Below, in pieces: positions 39,954 through 49,619 of a stretch of 64,000 nucleotides of DNA; position 1 is the stretch's first letter; every line of letters begins with the position of its first letter. Made by a program: the position numbers and the translations under genes. Location: contig NZ_FWPT01000007.1 of NCBI RefSeq assembly GCF_900174585.1, forward strand, positions 1-64,000, given 5' to 3'. The notes beneath the pieces are model-generated. The model had not been told where the DNA came from. It made no database searches and saw only the letters and a list, made by a program, of their open reading frames with translations. Source of the DNA: Parendozoicomonas haliclonae (GTDB lineage Bacteria > Pseudomonadota > Gammaproteobacteria > Pseudomonadales > Endozoicomonadaceae).

Positions 39954-40029
39954 TGGGGTGGACGAAGGGGATCGAACCCTCGACCACAGGAGTCACAATC
40001 CTGGGCTCTACCAACTGAGCTACGTCCAC
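39954..40029 (-). tRNA. tRNA-His(GUG), copy 1
   Basis: 76 nt with CCA; anticodon loop TTGTGAC (GUG), acceptor GTGGACG / CGTCCAC. Same mature sequence as copy 2. Confidence 0.97.
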
Positions 40030-40117
40030 CACTAAAACTTTAAATAACTGCTATACCTTTTATCTTCACATCATAAAGAAGATAAAACAATGAGAGGCAG
40101 GCCACCCATTGGGAAAA

Positions 40118-40193
40118 TGGGGTGGACGAAGGGGATCGAACCCTCGACCACAGGAGTCACAATCCTGGGCTCTACCAACTGAGCTACGTCCAC
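40118..40193 (-). tRNA. tRNA-His(GUG), copy 2
   Basis: 76 nt with CCA, same mature sequence as copy 1. The 88-bp spacer between them is unrelated to the other spacers, so the copies are not a simple recent tandem. Confidence 0.97.
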
Positions 40194-40271
40194 CATCTCA
40201 TTTACTTTTGGCCTTTCGACCATTTTCAAAACCAGCCGCAGAAAGAAATTAAGCACCTGATTTTAGAAAAG

Positions 40272-40347
40272 TGGGGTGAACGAAGGGGATCGAACCCTCG
40301 ACCACAGGAGTCACAATCCTGGGCTCTACCAACTGAGCTACGTCCAC
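40272..40347 (-). tRNA. tRNA-His(GUG), copy 3 (variant acceptor)
   Basis: 76 nt with CCA. It differs from the other two by C69 to U in the acceptor 3' strand (CGTTCAC), giving a G4-U69 wobble; otherwise identical, and probably functional. Confidence 0.95.
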
Positions 40348-40533
40348 CACTAAACTTTCTTTTCGATTCAACCCTTAAGGCCTCATCGACCGCCGGAATG
40401 ATACTCATTCGAGCGAAACTTACAAGCCCCATCGAGCAAGTGATTTTCTTTTTACCAGATCAACATTTGTTAGAGCACCAACTTTACAGCAGGGGTCACA
40501 CAACGGCAGGAGCGAAAGAAGATATCTTGAAGA

Positions 40534-40610
40534 TGGCACGCCCGGCAGGATTCGAACCTGCGACCATCCGCTTAGAAGGCGGATGCTCTATCCAACTGAG
40601 CTACGGGCGC
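40534..40610 (-). tRNA. tRNA-Arg(UCU)
   Basis: 77 nt with CCA; acceptor GCGCCCG / CGGGCGT, anticodon loop CTTCTAA (UCU), T-loop GGTTCGAATCC. Confidence 0.97.
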
Positions 40611-40708
40611 ATGAACTTACCAGGCCATTCACCAGAAGCTAAGCATCTAGCGACCTATCAAGCTTTACCAAACACAACAACCCGCAACCCTGCGAGCTGC
40701 TTGATAAA

Positions 40709-40785
40709 TGGTCGGGGTAGAGAGATTCGAACTCCCGACATCCTGCTCCCAAAGCAGGCGCGCTACCAGACTGCGCTATACCCCG
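40709..40785 (-). tRNA. tRNA-Pro(UGG)
   Basis: 77 nt with CCA; acceptor CGGGGTA / TACCCCG, anticodon loop TTTGGGA (UGG). First gene of the Pro-Arg-His-His-His-Leu block, a variant of the enterobacterial Arg-His-Leu-Pro cluster. Confidence 0.97.
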
Positions 40786-41076
40786 ATAATGTCATGCCGG
40801 GCTGCCCCAGCGACGCGGCGAATATTACTGTTACCTTCCGCCTTCGTCAACGCTTAAAAGCTGCGACCAACCGCAATCACCAACACCACAGTTCTTTTTC
40901 ACTAAGACTAAACAGAATTTCGCCATCCAGCTACTTTCTATAGGACTTCCTGTCTTCCATACCCGAGTTCGGGCTCTCATAATACGCGCCCTTCCTTTTA
41001 TGTAGTCATCCTGTTCGATGTATAAACACCATCAACCCGGATGGCCGCGACATTTTGAGTTCAGCGAGGAACAACC

Positions 41077-41421
41077 ATGTCTGACGATTCCCAGAAAGAA
41101 TGCCCTAAGTGCCACTCCCCTTATGCCTACAGCGACGGCCAGATGTGGATTTGCCCGGAGTGCTTCTACGAGTGGTCCGGCGAAGCCGAGGCAGAAGAAG
41201 CACCGACCGGCTTTATTGATGTGAATGGCAATACACTGGTTGATGGCGACGCCGTCACCGTTGTGAAGGATCTCAAGGTAGGCGGCAGCACCATCAAGTC
41301 CGGCACCAAGGTGAAAAAAATTCGTCTGCTGGATGACCCGGTCAACGGCCATGACATCTCCTGCAAGATCGATGGCCACGGCCAGGTTTACCTGAAATGC
41401 TCCGTGGTGAAGAAAGCTTAA
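41077..41421 (+). CDS. yjdM: Zinc-ribbon protein YjdM (PhnA family)
   Basis: 114 residues (E. coli YjdM 111). Small cytoplasmic protein with an N-terminal zinc ribbon CPKC ... CPEC (about residues 9-31) and a C-terminal PhnA beta domain (GNTLVDGDAVTVVKDLKVGG and IDGHGQVYLKCSVVKK). Despite the old name it is not shown to act in phosphonate use; its role is unknown. GAGGA ribosome site; strong terminator after. Confidence 0.93.
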   Translation: MSDDSQKECPKCHSPYAYSDGQMWICPECFYEWSGEAEAEEAPTGFIDVNGNTLVDGDAVTVVKDLKVGGSTIKSGTKVKKIRLLDDPVNGHDISCKIDGHGQVYLKCSVVKKA

Positions 41422-41451
41422 AACTTCGTATACAGCTTTCTGCCCAACAAT

Positions 41452-41482
41452 AAAAAGGCGACCTCCCGGGTCGCCTTTTTTG
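41452..41482. terminator. Bidirectional terminator between yjdM and the DUF3581 gene
   Basis: Stem AAAAAGGCGACC / GGTCGCCTTTTT with a TCCC loop, between convergent genes. Confidence 0.9.
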
Positions 41483-41505
41483 TATCTGTTCAGTTTACTT
41501 CGCCA

Positions 41506-42219
41506 TCAGGCCGCAAAACGATCCCGACGACTATTGTATTCATCCACCAGTGCATCAATGTCGGTCTGGGTGTATTCCCGAAGACTGGACAGCACCATCG
41601 TCTTCACTCCGGTACCGACAACCTGTCCCTGATCGCGGAATTCAAAGTGCAGGGTGGCAGTGCCACGACGACCATCCACCTTCAACTCTGAACCGGCCGG
41701 TGCCAGCTCAGGAGCCACCAGCTCCGTGGCCTGCAGTGAGATAGACATGCTTTCATAAATCACCAGCGGCCGGGACGGGTTAATCATCACCCCGCCATCC
41801 TTCATCAGCGGCACCAGCAGATGCGGGAAGTTCTCCCCGGAAAAAGAGACATAACTGCGAATCAGCCGCTCGATAACCGCCGGATCGGTAATCCGCTCAC
41901 CACCCTGCTCTTCCAGCTCAAGGTATTCCTTGCCATTGTCATCCTTCAGAGAGAAACGATGGTTACCCTGATCTTCCAGAGTCAGCACTGTTCCGTCATT
42001 CACCATACCATTGAAGGAAACCTTCAGCTGGGTGGAGACACCACGCTCACTCAGGATGCGGGCAAACAACAGATCCCCCGGCACACAAAAGCGCTTGCTG
42101 TCCTCATCGTGAATCGGGTTGAAGTCATTGGCCACCTGCTTGGCAAACCGGCTGGCCTGCTCACGGGTGAAGGAAAAGGTATTCTGACTATGGGTCGTAC
42201 AATAAGGAGTGATAAACAT
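41506..42219 (-). CDS. DUF3581-type hotdog-like protein
   Basis: 237 residues from the ATG at 42219; an ATG 57 bp upstream would add 19 residues, and neither has a clear ribosome site. FTREQASRFAKQVANDFNPIHDEDSKRFCVPGDLLF resembles the MaoC/hotdog hydratase motif (NPIH). The family, found in Vibrio, Pseudomonas and other gammaproteobacteria, has no established function. No signal peptide. Neighbours give no clue; it is divergent from the first kinase gene. Confidence 0.8.
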   Translation of the reverse strand: MFITPYCTTHSQNTFSFTREQASRFAKQVANDFNPIHDEDSKRFCVPGDLLFARILSERGVSTQLKVSFNGMVNDGTVLTLEDQGNHRFSLKDDNGKEYLELEEQGGERITDPAVIERLIRSYVSFSGENFPHLLVPLMKDGGVMINPSRPLVIYESMSISLQATELVAPELAPAGSELKVDGRRGTATLHFEFRDQGQVVGTGVKTMVLSSLREYTQTDIDALVDEYNSRRDRFAA

Positions 42220-42385
42220 AATCGGCGCAGGCAAGAACCCTTTATGCCTTTGGGTTATTTCAGATGTCCTGATCATAATCTAAACCCATGTTGTGGTTGT
42301 ACAGCAAAAACGTAGCTTTTTGTTCTTCAGGCTTGTTGCTCGTGGTCTATCTTGACCTACAAACGACAACAGGCCGATGTTTATC

Positions 42386-44260
42386 ATGTACGGAAACCCC
42401 GCCACCACCGCATACTCACCACGCCTGCCGCAGCGAACGACCAGCTTCTGGCTCCTGCCTGTCATGCTGTTGATACTGCTCAGCCCGACAGCCGCCGCCG
42501 GAGCCAGAAATTATCTGGTGATTGTTCAATACGATCACCCCGTAGACCGGGACCATTCACGGCTACACACCCCGCTCCACCAGCAAGACTGGCTATCCCT
42601 GACCATCCATCCACTGCCGGCTTACAGCCATCCACCCACAACTGAGCAGCTAATTCGGGAAAGAATGCCCGATATCACCATGACCCAGGGAATGAGCTCG
42701 ATCTTCTTCAGCAGAGCAACAGCCGTTGGCAAACAATTTGCGGCCTGGAAGACCACCATCCATTCCGCGCAGGAGCCGCCTATAGAAGGTGCTTACCAGG
42801 AAACCATCCTGCGCATGTCGCCAGCCTACCAGGCCTGCTACTCCCTCGAAGACACGACCAAACAGATACTGTCGCCCGGCCCCAACCAGCTCATTATCGA
42901 TTCCCAACATTTCAAAGTCTTTAACCCCAGCGACGGAGTCATACCGTCAAACACGATTTACCCGGAAAGCGGCGGTTCCAACTACATTCCGACCAACGAG
43001 GAAGTCACCCAGCTCATGCAGGAGCTGGACCATCAGTTTTCAATTATGGAAGACCAGCTGTCCCAGATGGATGAGGCAACACCACTACATAGCTATAAAT
43101 CCAGCCGCCCGTTCTCAGCCAAACCGAGCTCCCAACCATCATCCCTGCCAACCCCTATAAAAGACCGGCAGGAAATGACCCGAAGAAGCCTGCCGACCGG
43201 AACCTCCCAGGGACTGCCGCATGCGCAAGCACAATTTCAGCCACTAAGCCGGCAACTGTCTCGCAGGATGGGATCAGACTCCATGTCTATTTCCGTGCAG
43301 GGACTTGAGAATGCCGGCCTCCAGCCATTTCCCCTAACCCATTACCGCTTCTCAAGAAACATATACACCGGCAACTTTGGCCGGGTCGATCTCTATCGGC
43401 AGCCAAGTCGACACGGGGGCAGACAGGTCGTCATCAAAAGCATCCCGGAAGATAAACACGAGGCGTATCAGTTCAAACGGGAGGCCTTGTTTCTCCACAC
43501 CCTCTCCCATCAAAACATTGTTAACTTTCTGGGTTTCAATGTGGTGGATGACGATGACCCGGAAAGCCCCGCTACCTTGCAAATGGTGCTGGAATTCCTG
43601 CCCGGAAAAGACCTACTGCTGACACTTCGAGACAACTACAGGCAGTTTAACGAAGACCTTGCCCGACAAATTATCACCACCGTCGCAGAGACCGTGCACT
43701 ATCTACATCACAACAATATTGCCCACCGTGATCTGAAGGGTGAAAACATCATGCTGTCCCTGACCGAGGATATGCAGCTGGAAAGTCTTAAGATTATCGA
43801 CTTCGGCCTGTCCGCACTGAGCAATGGTAAGAAATACCCCACTAAAAACTTTCCCGGCAGTATCGACTATGCCGCCCCGGAAACGATTCGAGGCGATCCG
43901 AATGTTGACTTTAAAGAGAATGAAATCTGGACACTGGGCGTATTAAGCGTCATCACTGTGGCCAAAAGACCACCCTACCCGGCACCACCCGCCCATCTCA
44001 ACGTCATCCCTGGCATTATGAGCGATGAAGAGTTTAAGTTTCTAAGAGACTATCGCCTGCAGAATCCCGATAAGGAACTCGGCACCCAATACTCAACGGA
44101 TCTGCTCAACAGGGCATTCCCCCGCCCATCAGATCTTGCCCATCAGTTTGTACAAAGCCTCTGCCAGTACAAACCTGGCAACCGCCCCAACATTGATCAG
44201 GTATTACAACATCCCTGGATTCTCAATCACTACGCCCCAATACAAAGCACCAAGCTTTAG
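42386..44260 (+). CDS. Exported eukaryotic-like Ser/Thr protein kinase, paralog 1
   Basis: 624 residues from the ATG at 42386, aligned with paralog 2; an in-frame ATG nine bases upstream is possible. A hydrophobic signal segment (SFWLLPVMLLILLSPTAAA, ~20-38) predicts export. Residues ~42-190 form a domain shared only with the next gene, followed by a Ser/Pro/Gln-rich linker. The kinase domain runs from ~320 to 612: Gly loop YTGNFGRV, VVIK Lys351, Glu366, HRDLKGEN with Asp449, DFG Asp472, APE 497-499. The Asp of the usual DxWSxG is Glu513 (EIWTLG). Catalytic residues are present, so it is probably active, in the CAMK/PLK-like group of true eukaryotic-type kinases rather than the PknB type. Confidence 0.88.
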   Translation: MYGNPATTAYSPRLPQRTTSFWLLPVMLLILLSPTAAAGARNYLVIVQYDHPVDRDHSRLHTPLHQQDWLSLTIHPLPAYSHPPTTEQLIRERMPDITMTQGMSSIFFSRATAVGKQFAAWKTTIHSAQEPPIEGAYQETILRMSPAYQACYSLEDTTKQILSPGPNQLIIDSQHFKVFNPSDGVIPSNTIYPESGGSNYIPTNEEVTQLMQELDHQFSIMEDQLSQMDEATPLHSYKSSRPFSAKPSSQPSSLPTPIKDRQEMTRRSLPTGTSQGLPHAQAQFQPLSRQLSRRMGSDSMSISVQGLENAGLQPFPLTHYRFSRNIYTGNFGRVDLYRQPSRHGGRQVVIKSIPEDKHEAYQFKREALFLHTLSHQNIVNFLGFNVVDDDDPESPATLQMVLEFLPGKDLLLTLRDNYRQFNEDLARQIITTVAETVHYLHHNNIAHRDLKGENIMLSLTEDMQLESLKIIDFGLSALSNGKKYPTKNFPGSIDYAAPETIRGDPNVDFKENEIWTLGVLSVITVAKRPPYPAPPAHLNVIPGIMSDEEFKFLRDYRLQNPDKELGTQYSTDLLNRAFPRPSDLAHQFVQSLCQYKPGNRPNIDQVLQHPWILNHYAPIQSTKL

Positions 44261-44332
44261 GGTGTGTTCTTGTGCGCCGCCATCCGTGGGCTATCTTGAC
44301 TAACAAACGACAACCGATTGACATTGATACCT

Positions 44333-46231
44333 ATGACGCACAGGGAATACGTCCCACTCAAACTTGAACGACTCAATCGAACGGCATGCGCACAGCTTTT
44401 TTCACTGATTGTATTTCTCAGCGGATTTACAGCCCTCAAGCTGCCAGCCGCTCTGACAACCTACCTGGTTGTTGCTCTGTACCCAGATAATGTTGATAAC
44501 AACACTGAACTCCCAAGCATCCCGCTTTACAAGCACCCCTGGATCTCACTGACCATCTACCCGGTATCAGCCGATTCTGCCCATCTGGATACACCGACAC
44601 TCCTGAAAAAAAGAATGCCTAAGATCGCATTATCTTCAGGTTCGGATACCCTCTTTTACTCCTCGCCGGCACAAAACTATTCGGAACAGTACATGGTATG
44701 GAAAACCGGATTCCATTCCTCCGACAGAAAGCATAATCCCGAAGCAAGCCAACACCAGATTCTACTGATGTCACCGGAGCAGCAATCCGGCCATCAATCA
44801 GGCATCAGCCAACATCATGCACAGGTTGAAACGCCATCTTCCAATACAATTCAAATCGGCGAACACCGCTTTCAGACCTATAGCTCAATGGGAAAAACTC
44901 CCTTTTACACTCTGTACCATGAAAGCCTGTCAGTACCAGCCCCCGAAACCTATGACACTCCGGAACATCAGAGTGACACCTCAGCCGACATCATCCAATC
45001 CCTAAGTAGCATTACACTTAAGACATCAGCTGAGATGACACAGCCCATTCCTCCACAACAACCCCAGCGCCCTATCATCCGAACTCCCGCACCGAGATCA
45101 GCAACAACTCGTCATGTCAGAGTGGTAAAAAAAGAAACGCAGCCCAAAAAAACATTAACCATACTGGACACTCGCACCCCAGGCATTATTTCCTCTTCGC
45201 CCCTCTCTATCAGCGACAAACTCGCCCATCTGATCCCCACTGATTCGACATCCCCAACATTGGAAGCCATGTCCAAGGCCGGGTTGCAATCATTCCCGAT
45301 GAAAAACTTTCAAACCATTGAACTTTTGAAGCGGGGATCCTTCGGATCGATAAGACAACATCGGGGTCCATCCTCAGAAGGTATTATCGACATTGTCACC
45401 AAGACCATCGATGAGGAGCATTTCAATGCTCTTTACCTGAAACGGGAAGCAACAATTCTCCAGCACTTACTGCACCCGAATATCGTTAATATTTTTGGTT
45501 TCAATCTTTTAAAAAACCATGAGACTGGCAAATACAAACTGCAGCTAGTGCTGGAACATATTCCGGGCATAGATATGCTGACAGCACTGAACACGCTATC
45601 CCAACGATTCACCGAACCCCTGATTAAACAAATTATCAGTTTACTGACGGGAGTGGTTGCCTACCTTCACCACAACAATATTGCCCACCGGGATCTGAAA
45701 CCCGAAAACACCCTCCTCCTATTTCATCCGGACGAAAGCCTAGCCACTATCAAAGTTATCGACTTCGGCCTCTCCGCACTGTCCGATGGAGAACACTTTG
45801 CCAACGACCTCTGCCCCGGAACCGTTGACTATTCAGCACCTGAAGCCTTACAGGGTGAGGTCGGAAACAATACTAAACCTGGTGATATCTGGTCTATGGG
45901 GGCCATAACACTCACTGCCTTGCTCAATGAGCCAACCTATTTTCTTGAACTTTCCGAAGATGAGGGCGATGACGAGAATGACACCTACACGGAAGCTGAG
46001 AAGCAGAGTGTGAAAAGATACCGTCTGGACAATCCGGACAAAGAACTCGGATCTTTTTACATCCAACAGCGACTGAAGGCTGCCAAACTAAGACCTTCAG
46101 CACAGGCAAGAAACTTTATTCAAAGCTGCTGCACCTATGATCCGAGAATGCGCCCCACTATTGATGACATTAATGCCCACTCATGGCTACAGCGTCCCCC
46201 ATCACCCACCATAAAGCGCACAACTCTTTGA
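44333..46231 (+). CDS. Exported eukaryotic-like Ser/Thr protein kinase, paralog 2
   Basis: 632 residues from the ATG at 44333; the upstream in-frame TTG is rejected. Same architecture as the preceding gene: hydrophobic signal segment (~22-42), the shared N-terminal domain (TYLVVALYPDN, PWISLTIYP, MVWKTGFHSS, ILLMSPE), a Pro/Ser linker, then a kinase domain at ~325-622. Gly loop KRGSFGSI, Lys357, HRDLKPEN with Asp454, DFG Asp477, APE 502-504, intact DIWSMG. It begins 72 bp after paralog 1, so the two are tandem duplicates. An acidic insert (DEGDDENDTYTE) lies in the C-lobe. Substrate unknown; being exported, the target is probably outside the cytoplasm. Confidence 0.88.
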   Translation: MTHREYVPLKLERLNRTACAQLFSLIVFLSGFTALKLPAALTTYLVVALYPDNVDNNTELPSIPLYKHPWISLTIYPVSADSAHLDTPTLLKKRMPKIALSSGSDTLFYSSPAQNYSEQYMVWKTGFHSSDRKHNPEASQHQILLMSPEQQSGHQSGISQHHAQVETPSSNTIQIGEHRFQTYSSMGKTPFYTLYHESLSVPAPETYDTPEHQSDTSADIIQSLSSITLKTSAEMTQPIPPQQPQRPIIRTPAPRSATTRHVRVVKKETQPKKTLTILDTRTPGIISSSPLSISDKLAHLIPTDSTSPTLEAMSKAGLQSFPMKNFQTIELLKRGSFGSIRQHRGPSSEGIIDIVTKTIDEEHFNALYLKREATILQHLLHPNIVNIFGFNLLKNHETGKYKLQLVLEHIPGIDMLTALNTLSQRFTEPLIKQIISLLTGVVAYLHHNNIAHRDLKPENTLLLFHPDESLATIKVIDFGLSALSDGEHFANDLCPGTVDYSAPEALQGEVGNNTKPGDIWSMGAITLTALLNEPTYFLELSEDEGDDENDTYTEAEKQSVKRYRLDNPDKELGSFYIQQRLKAAKLRPSAQARNFIQSCCTYDPRMRPTIDDINAHSWLQRPPSPTIKRTTL

Positions 46232-46300
46232 CACCACTTCGATAGAGAGAACGGAACATCCTCCACCAAAAACAATCAACTCACTCGACAGGCTCCAAAT

Positions 46301-46331
46301 GAAAAAAGCGCCCGAAGGCGCTTTTTTCATA
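46301..46331. terminator. Bidirectional terminator between kinase 2 and cysS
   Basis: Stem GAAAAAAGCGCC / GGCGCTTTTTTC with a CGAA loop, between convergent genes. Confidence 0.9.
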
Positions 46332-46348
46332 GTACAGCAGTAGCAGAC

Positions 46349-47731
46349 TTATCGCTCTATCTGCCAAGTTGTCCCTTCGCGGGTATCCTTCAGCTGAACA
46401 CCCTGAGCAGCCAGCTCTTCACGCACACGGTCCGCCTCAGCAAAGTCTTTTGCTGCCTTGGCCGCCTTGCGCTTCTCGATCATCTCGAGAATCCAGGCTT
46501 CATCAACGTCACCACCAGACTTCAGAAAGGCGTCTGGATTGTCCTGCAGAATACCCAGCAGGCCACCCAGCTCCTTAACCAGAGCACCCAGGGCGGCAGC
46601 GTTGGCTTCGCCATCCTTGCGCGCCTTGTTCAGGTGACGCACCAGTTCAAACAGCACACCCAGCGCTTCCGGAGTATTGAAGTCATCTTCCATAGCCGCA
46701 TGGAAACGCTCTTCGTAGCTGGTGCCACGCTCAGGCTCAACACCATCCAGATTCAGACCTTCCAGAGCGGTGTACAGACGCTCAAGGCGTACACCGGCTT
46801 CTTTCAGGCTGTCTTCGGAGTAGTTGATCGGGCTGCGGTACTGACTGGAGATCAGGAAGTAACGCACCACCTCCGCCGGATACTTTTCCAGCACTTCACG
46901 GATGGTGAAGAAGTTGCCCAGGCTCTTGGACATCTTCTCGTTATCCACCCGCACTGCACCGGCGTGCATCCAGGTATTCACGAAGGTCTTGCCATTGGCC
47001 GCTTCACTCTGGGCAATTTCGTTTTCATGGTGCGGGAACTTTAGATCCGGACCACCACCATGAATATCGAAAGTCTCACCCAGGCAGCACTTGCCCATGG
47101 CGGAGCACTCGATGTGCCAGCCCGGACGACCATTACCCCACGGAGACTCCCAGTAAGGTTCACCTTCTTTCGCGCCTTTCCAGAGCACGAAGTCGAGCGG
47201 GTCTTCCTTCATTTCGTCCACGCCGATACGGGCACCGGCCTGCAGCTCTTCCAGAATCTTGCCGGACAGCTTGCCGTAACCGTCGAACTTGTGAACGCGG
47301 TAGTAAACATCACCGTTACCCGGTGCGTAGGCGTAGCCTTTTTCGATCAGGGTGCTGATCATGTCCTGCATTTCAGCGATATAAGCCGTTGCCTTTGGCT
47401 CCGCATCTGGCGGCAGTACGCCCAGCTCGCCGGAGTCCTTGTGCATTTCTGCGATCATGCGCTCGGTCAGAGCGGTGAAGGTTTCACCGTTCTCATTGGC
47501 GCGTTTGATGATCTTGTCGTCCACATCAGTAATGTTGCGAACGTAAGTCACCTTGTAGCCTTTGGCGCGCAGGTAACGGGTCACCACATCAAAGGACACC
47601 AGCACCCGGGCATGGCCAATATGGCAGAGGTCGTATACGGTCATACCGCACACATACATACGCACTTCGCCTTCATGGATAGGCTTGAAGACTTCTTTTT
47701 TACGGGTCAGGGTGTTGTAAATCTGTAACAC
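46349..47731 (-). CDS. cysS: Cysteinyl-tRNA synthetase
   Basis: 460 residues (E. coli 461). Class I aminoacyl-tRNA synthetase. GTG start at 47731 with AAAGGA upstream, giving [12 protein letters not shown] as in the family. HIGH motif CHIGHAR near residue 36, KMSKS as KMSKSLGNF near 266, and zinc ligands including Cys28 and the AQSEAANG-flanking His/Cys set. It is read after glnS on the same strand, separated by 181 bp with repeats. Confidence 0.97.
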   Translation of the reverse strand: MLQIYNTLTRKKEVFKPIHEGEVRMYVCGMTVYDLCHIGHARVLVSFDVVTRYLRAKGYKVTYVRNITDVDDKIIKRANENGETFTALTERMIAEMHKDSGELGVLPPDAEPKATAYIAEMQDMISTLIEKGYAYAPGNGDVYYRVHKFDGYGKLSGKILEELQAGARIGVDEMKEDPLDFVLWKGAKEGEPYWESPWGNGRPGWHIECSAMGKCCLGETFDIHGGGPDLKFPHHENEIAQSEAANGKTFVNTWMHAGAVRVDNEKMSKSLGNFFTIREVLEKYPAEVVRYFLISSQYRSPINYSEDSLKEAGVRLERLYTALEGLNLDGVEPERGTSYEERFHAAMEDDFNTPEALGVLFELVRHLNKARKDGEANAAALGALVKELGGLLGILQDNPDAFLKSGGDVDEAWILEMIEKRKAAKAAKDFAEADRVREELAAQGVQLKDTREGTTWQIER

Positions 47732-47806
47732 GTCAGCTGTCCTTTTGTTTTGGTCCTGCGATCATCAGAAACCGCTGCAGGAATCAGATAACTGCTTTCC
47801 GTCCTC

Positions 47807-47850
47807 CAGAGCTGTCCCTGCTCTGAGGGACTCTCAGGCCATCCATGGCC
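47807..47850. repeat. Intergenic hairpin element in the cysS-glnS spacer
   Basis: Two adjacent dyads: CAGAGC/GCTCTG (47807-47825) and GGCCAT/ATGGCC (47837-47850). The second 14-mer is the exact reverse complement of 19967-19980, and both sites also carry a CAGGGAC segment, so they look like members of one repeat family. Confidence 0.45.
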
Positions 47851-47912
47851 TTTGAAAGCAGCAATCTGAACCTGCGCTGTCACATCTGCGATAATCGCCC
47901 GGACATGCTGTT

Positions 47913-49619
47913 TTACTGGTTACCGGCTTTGCCAGCCCAGGTATCTTTCAGACCGATGGTCAGGTTAAACACCGGCTTCTCCGGAGTGTGATCAAAACGG
48001 TCAGCCACAAAGTAACCTTCACGCTCAAACTGGAAGCCCTGCTCCGGTGCCGCATTCGCCAGGCTTGGCTCAACCCAGGCTGTCTTCACAGACAGGGAGT
48101 TCGGGTTGATATGGGTCAGGAAATCTTCCTCACCACGGTCTGGTGCTTCATGGTTGAACAGGCGATCGTACATACGCAATTCAGCTTCAGTACCATGGCT
48201 GGCGGATACCCAGTGGATTACGCCACGTGGCTTCACGTCTTCCGGTGGGTTTTCACCAACAGTGCCCGGCACATAGCTGCAGCGAATCTCAACGATCTCA
48301 CCGTTATCGTCTTTGATGGTCTCTTCGTGCTTGATCACATAAGTACTGCGCAGACGAATGTATTCACCGGTGACCAGACGCTTGAACTTCTTGCGGGACA
48401 AAGTGTTGTCTTCATTGAAGTCTTCGCGGTCGATGTACAGCTCACGGGTAAATGGCAGCACACGCTCACCCAGCTCCGGCTTATTCGGATGGGCCGCTGC
48501 GGTCATATCCTGCACTTCGCCTTCTGCCATATTGGTGATCACAACCTTCAGCGGGTCGAGAACAGCCATGGCACGGGCGGCATTGTTGTTCAGATCGTCA
48601 CGGATCGCGTGCTCGAGCATGGAGAAGTCAGCGATACCATCAGTACGGCTTACACCCACCATCTCGGAGAACTTGCGGATGGAAGTCGGGGTGTAACCAC
48701 GACGGCGCATACCGGAAACGGTTGGCATACGCGGGTCATCCCAACCATCAACAACCTTCTCATCAACCAGACGCTTCAGCTTACGCTTGGAAGTCACCAC
48801 ATAGTTCAGGTTGGTACGAGCGAACTCATACTGGCGCGGACGAGCTGGGACCGGCAGGTTGTCCAGGAACCATTCATACAGTGGCTTGTGATCTTCAAAC
48901 TCCAGAGTACAGATGGAGTGAGTCACGCCTTCAATGGCATCTTCCTGACCGTGGGCAAAGTCGTAGCTTGGGTAAATGCACCACTTATCACCGGTCTGGT
49001 GGTGAGGCACCTTGCGGATACGGTACAGCACCGGATCACGCATATTCATGTTGCCGCTCTGCATATCGATCTTGGCGCGCAGGCAGGCTTTGCCTTCGTC
49101 ATATTTGCCAAGACGCATATTTTCAAATTCGGCCAGGTTCTCGTCCACGGACTTATCACGCCATGGGCTGTTTACGCCCGGCTTGGTGAAGTTGCCCTTG
49201 GTTTCGCGCATGGTTTCCGCATCCTGGAAATCCACATACGCCTTACCTTCACGAATCAGGTGCAGAGCCCACTCATAAAACGTATCGAAATAGCTGGAGG
49301 CGTAGCGCACATCGCCGGACCAGTTAAAGCCCAGCCACTTAACGTCTTCCTGGATCGCATCAACGTACACCTGCTCTTCCTTCTCAGGGTTGGTGTCGTC
49401 AAAACGCAGGTTGCACTCACCGTTGTAGGTTTCCGCCAGACCGAAGTTCAGGCAGATAGAGGTGGCGTGGCCCAGGTGCAGGAAGCCGTTTGGCTCCGGC
49501 GGGAAACGAGTAATGATCTTGCCGTTAGGCACTTTGCCTTCTGCCAGATCACGGTCAATGATCTGCTCAAGAAAGTTCTTCGGCTTGCCAGCCGCTTTTG
49601 GGGATTCTGAATTGCTCAT
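47913..49619 (-). CDS. glnS: Glutaminyl-tRNA synthetase
   Basis: 568 residues (E. coli 554). Class I synthetase charging tRNA-Gln. Signature PPEPNGFLHLGHATS near residue 40, KMSKS-like VTSKRKLKRL near 278, and the C-terminal beta-barrel anticodon-binding domains. Its presence implies direct glutaminylation of tRNA-Gln. ATG at 49619. Confidence 0.97.
   Translation of the reverse strand: MSNSESPKAAGKPKNFLEQIIDRDLAEGKVPNGKIITRFPPEPNGFLHLGHATSICLNFGLAETYNGECNLRFDDTNPEKEEQVYVDAIQEDVKWLGFNWSGDVRYASSYFDTFYEWALHLIREGKAYVDFQDAETMRETKGNFTKPGVNSPWRDKSVDENLAEFENMRLGKYDEGKACLRAKIDMQSGNMNMRDPVLYRIRKVPHHQTGDKWCIYPSYDFAHGQEDAIEGVTHSICTLEFEDHKPLYEWFLDNLPVPARPRQYEFARTNLNYVVTSKRKLKRLVDEKVVDGWDDPRMPTVSGMRRRGYTPTSIRKFSEMVGVSRTDGIADFSMLEHAIRDDLNNNAARAMAVLDPLKVVITNMAEGEVQDMTAAAHPNKPELGERVLPFTRELYIDREDFNEDNTLSRKKFKRLVTGEYIRLRSTYVIKHEETIKDDNGEIVEIRCSYVPGTVGENPPEDVKPRGVIHWVSASHGTEAELRMYDRLFNHEAPDRGEEDFLTHINPNSLSVKTAWVEPSLANAAPEQGFQFEREGYFVADRFDHTPEKPVFNLTIGLKDTWAGKAGNQ

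Noticed and set aside
39847-40785. Regularly spaced repeats that might suggest a CRISPR array
   Set aside because: The repeated units are complete tRNA-His genes within a tRNA block; spacers vary and no cas genes are present.
47988-49610. A 540-codon open frame antisense to glnS, and similar long antisense frames over lon (33773-35263), ppiD (30521-32035) and clpX (35888-37237)
   Set aside because: They mirror highly conserved genes, have no family resemblance or ribosome sites, and arise from codon bias of the sense strand.
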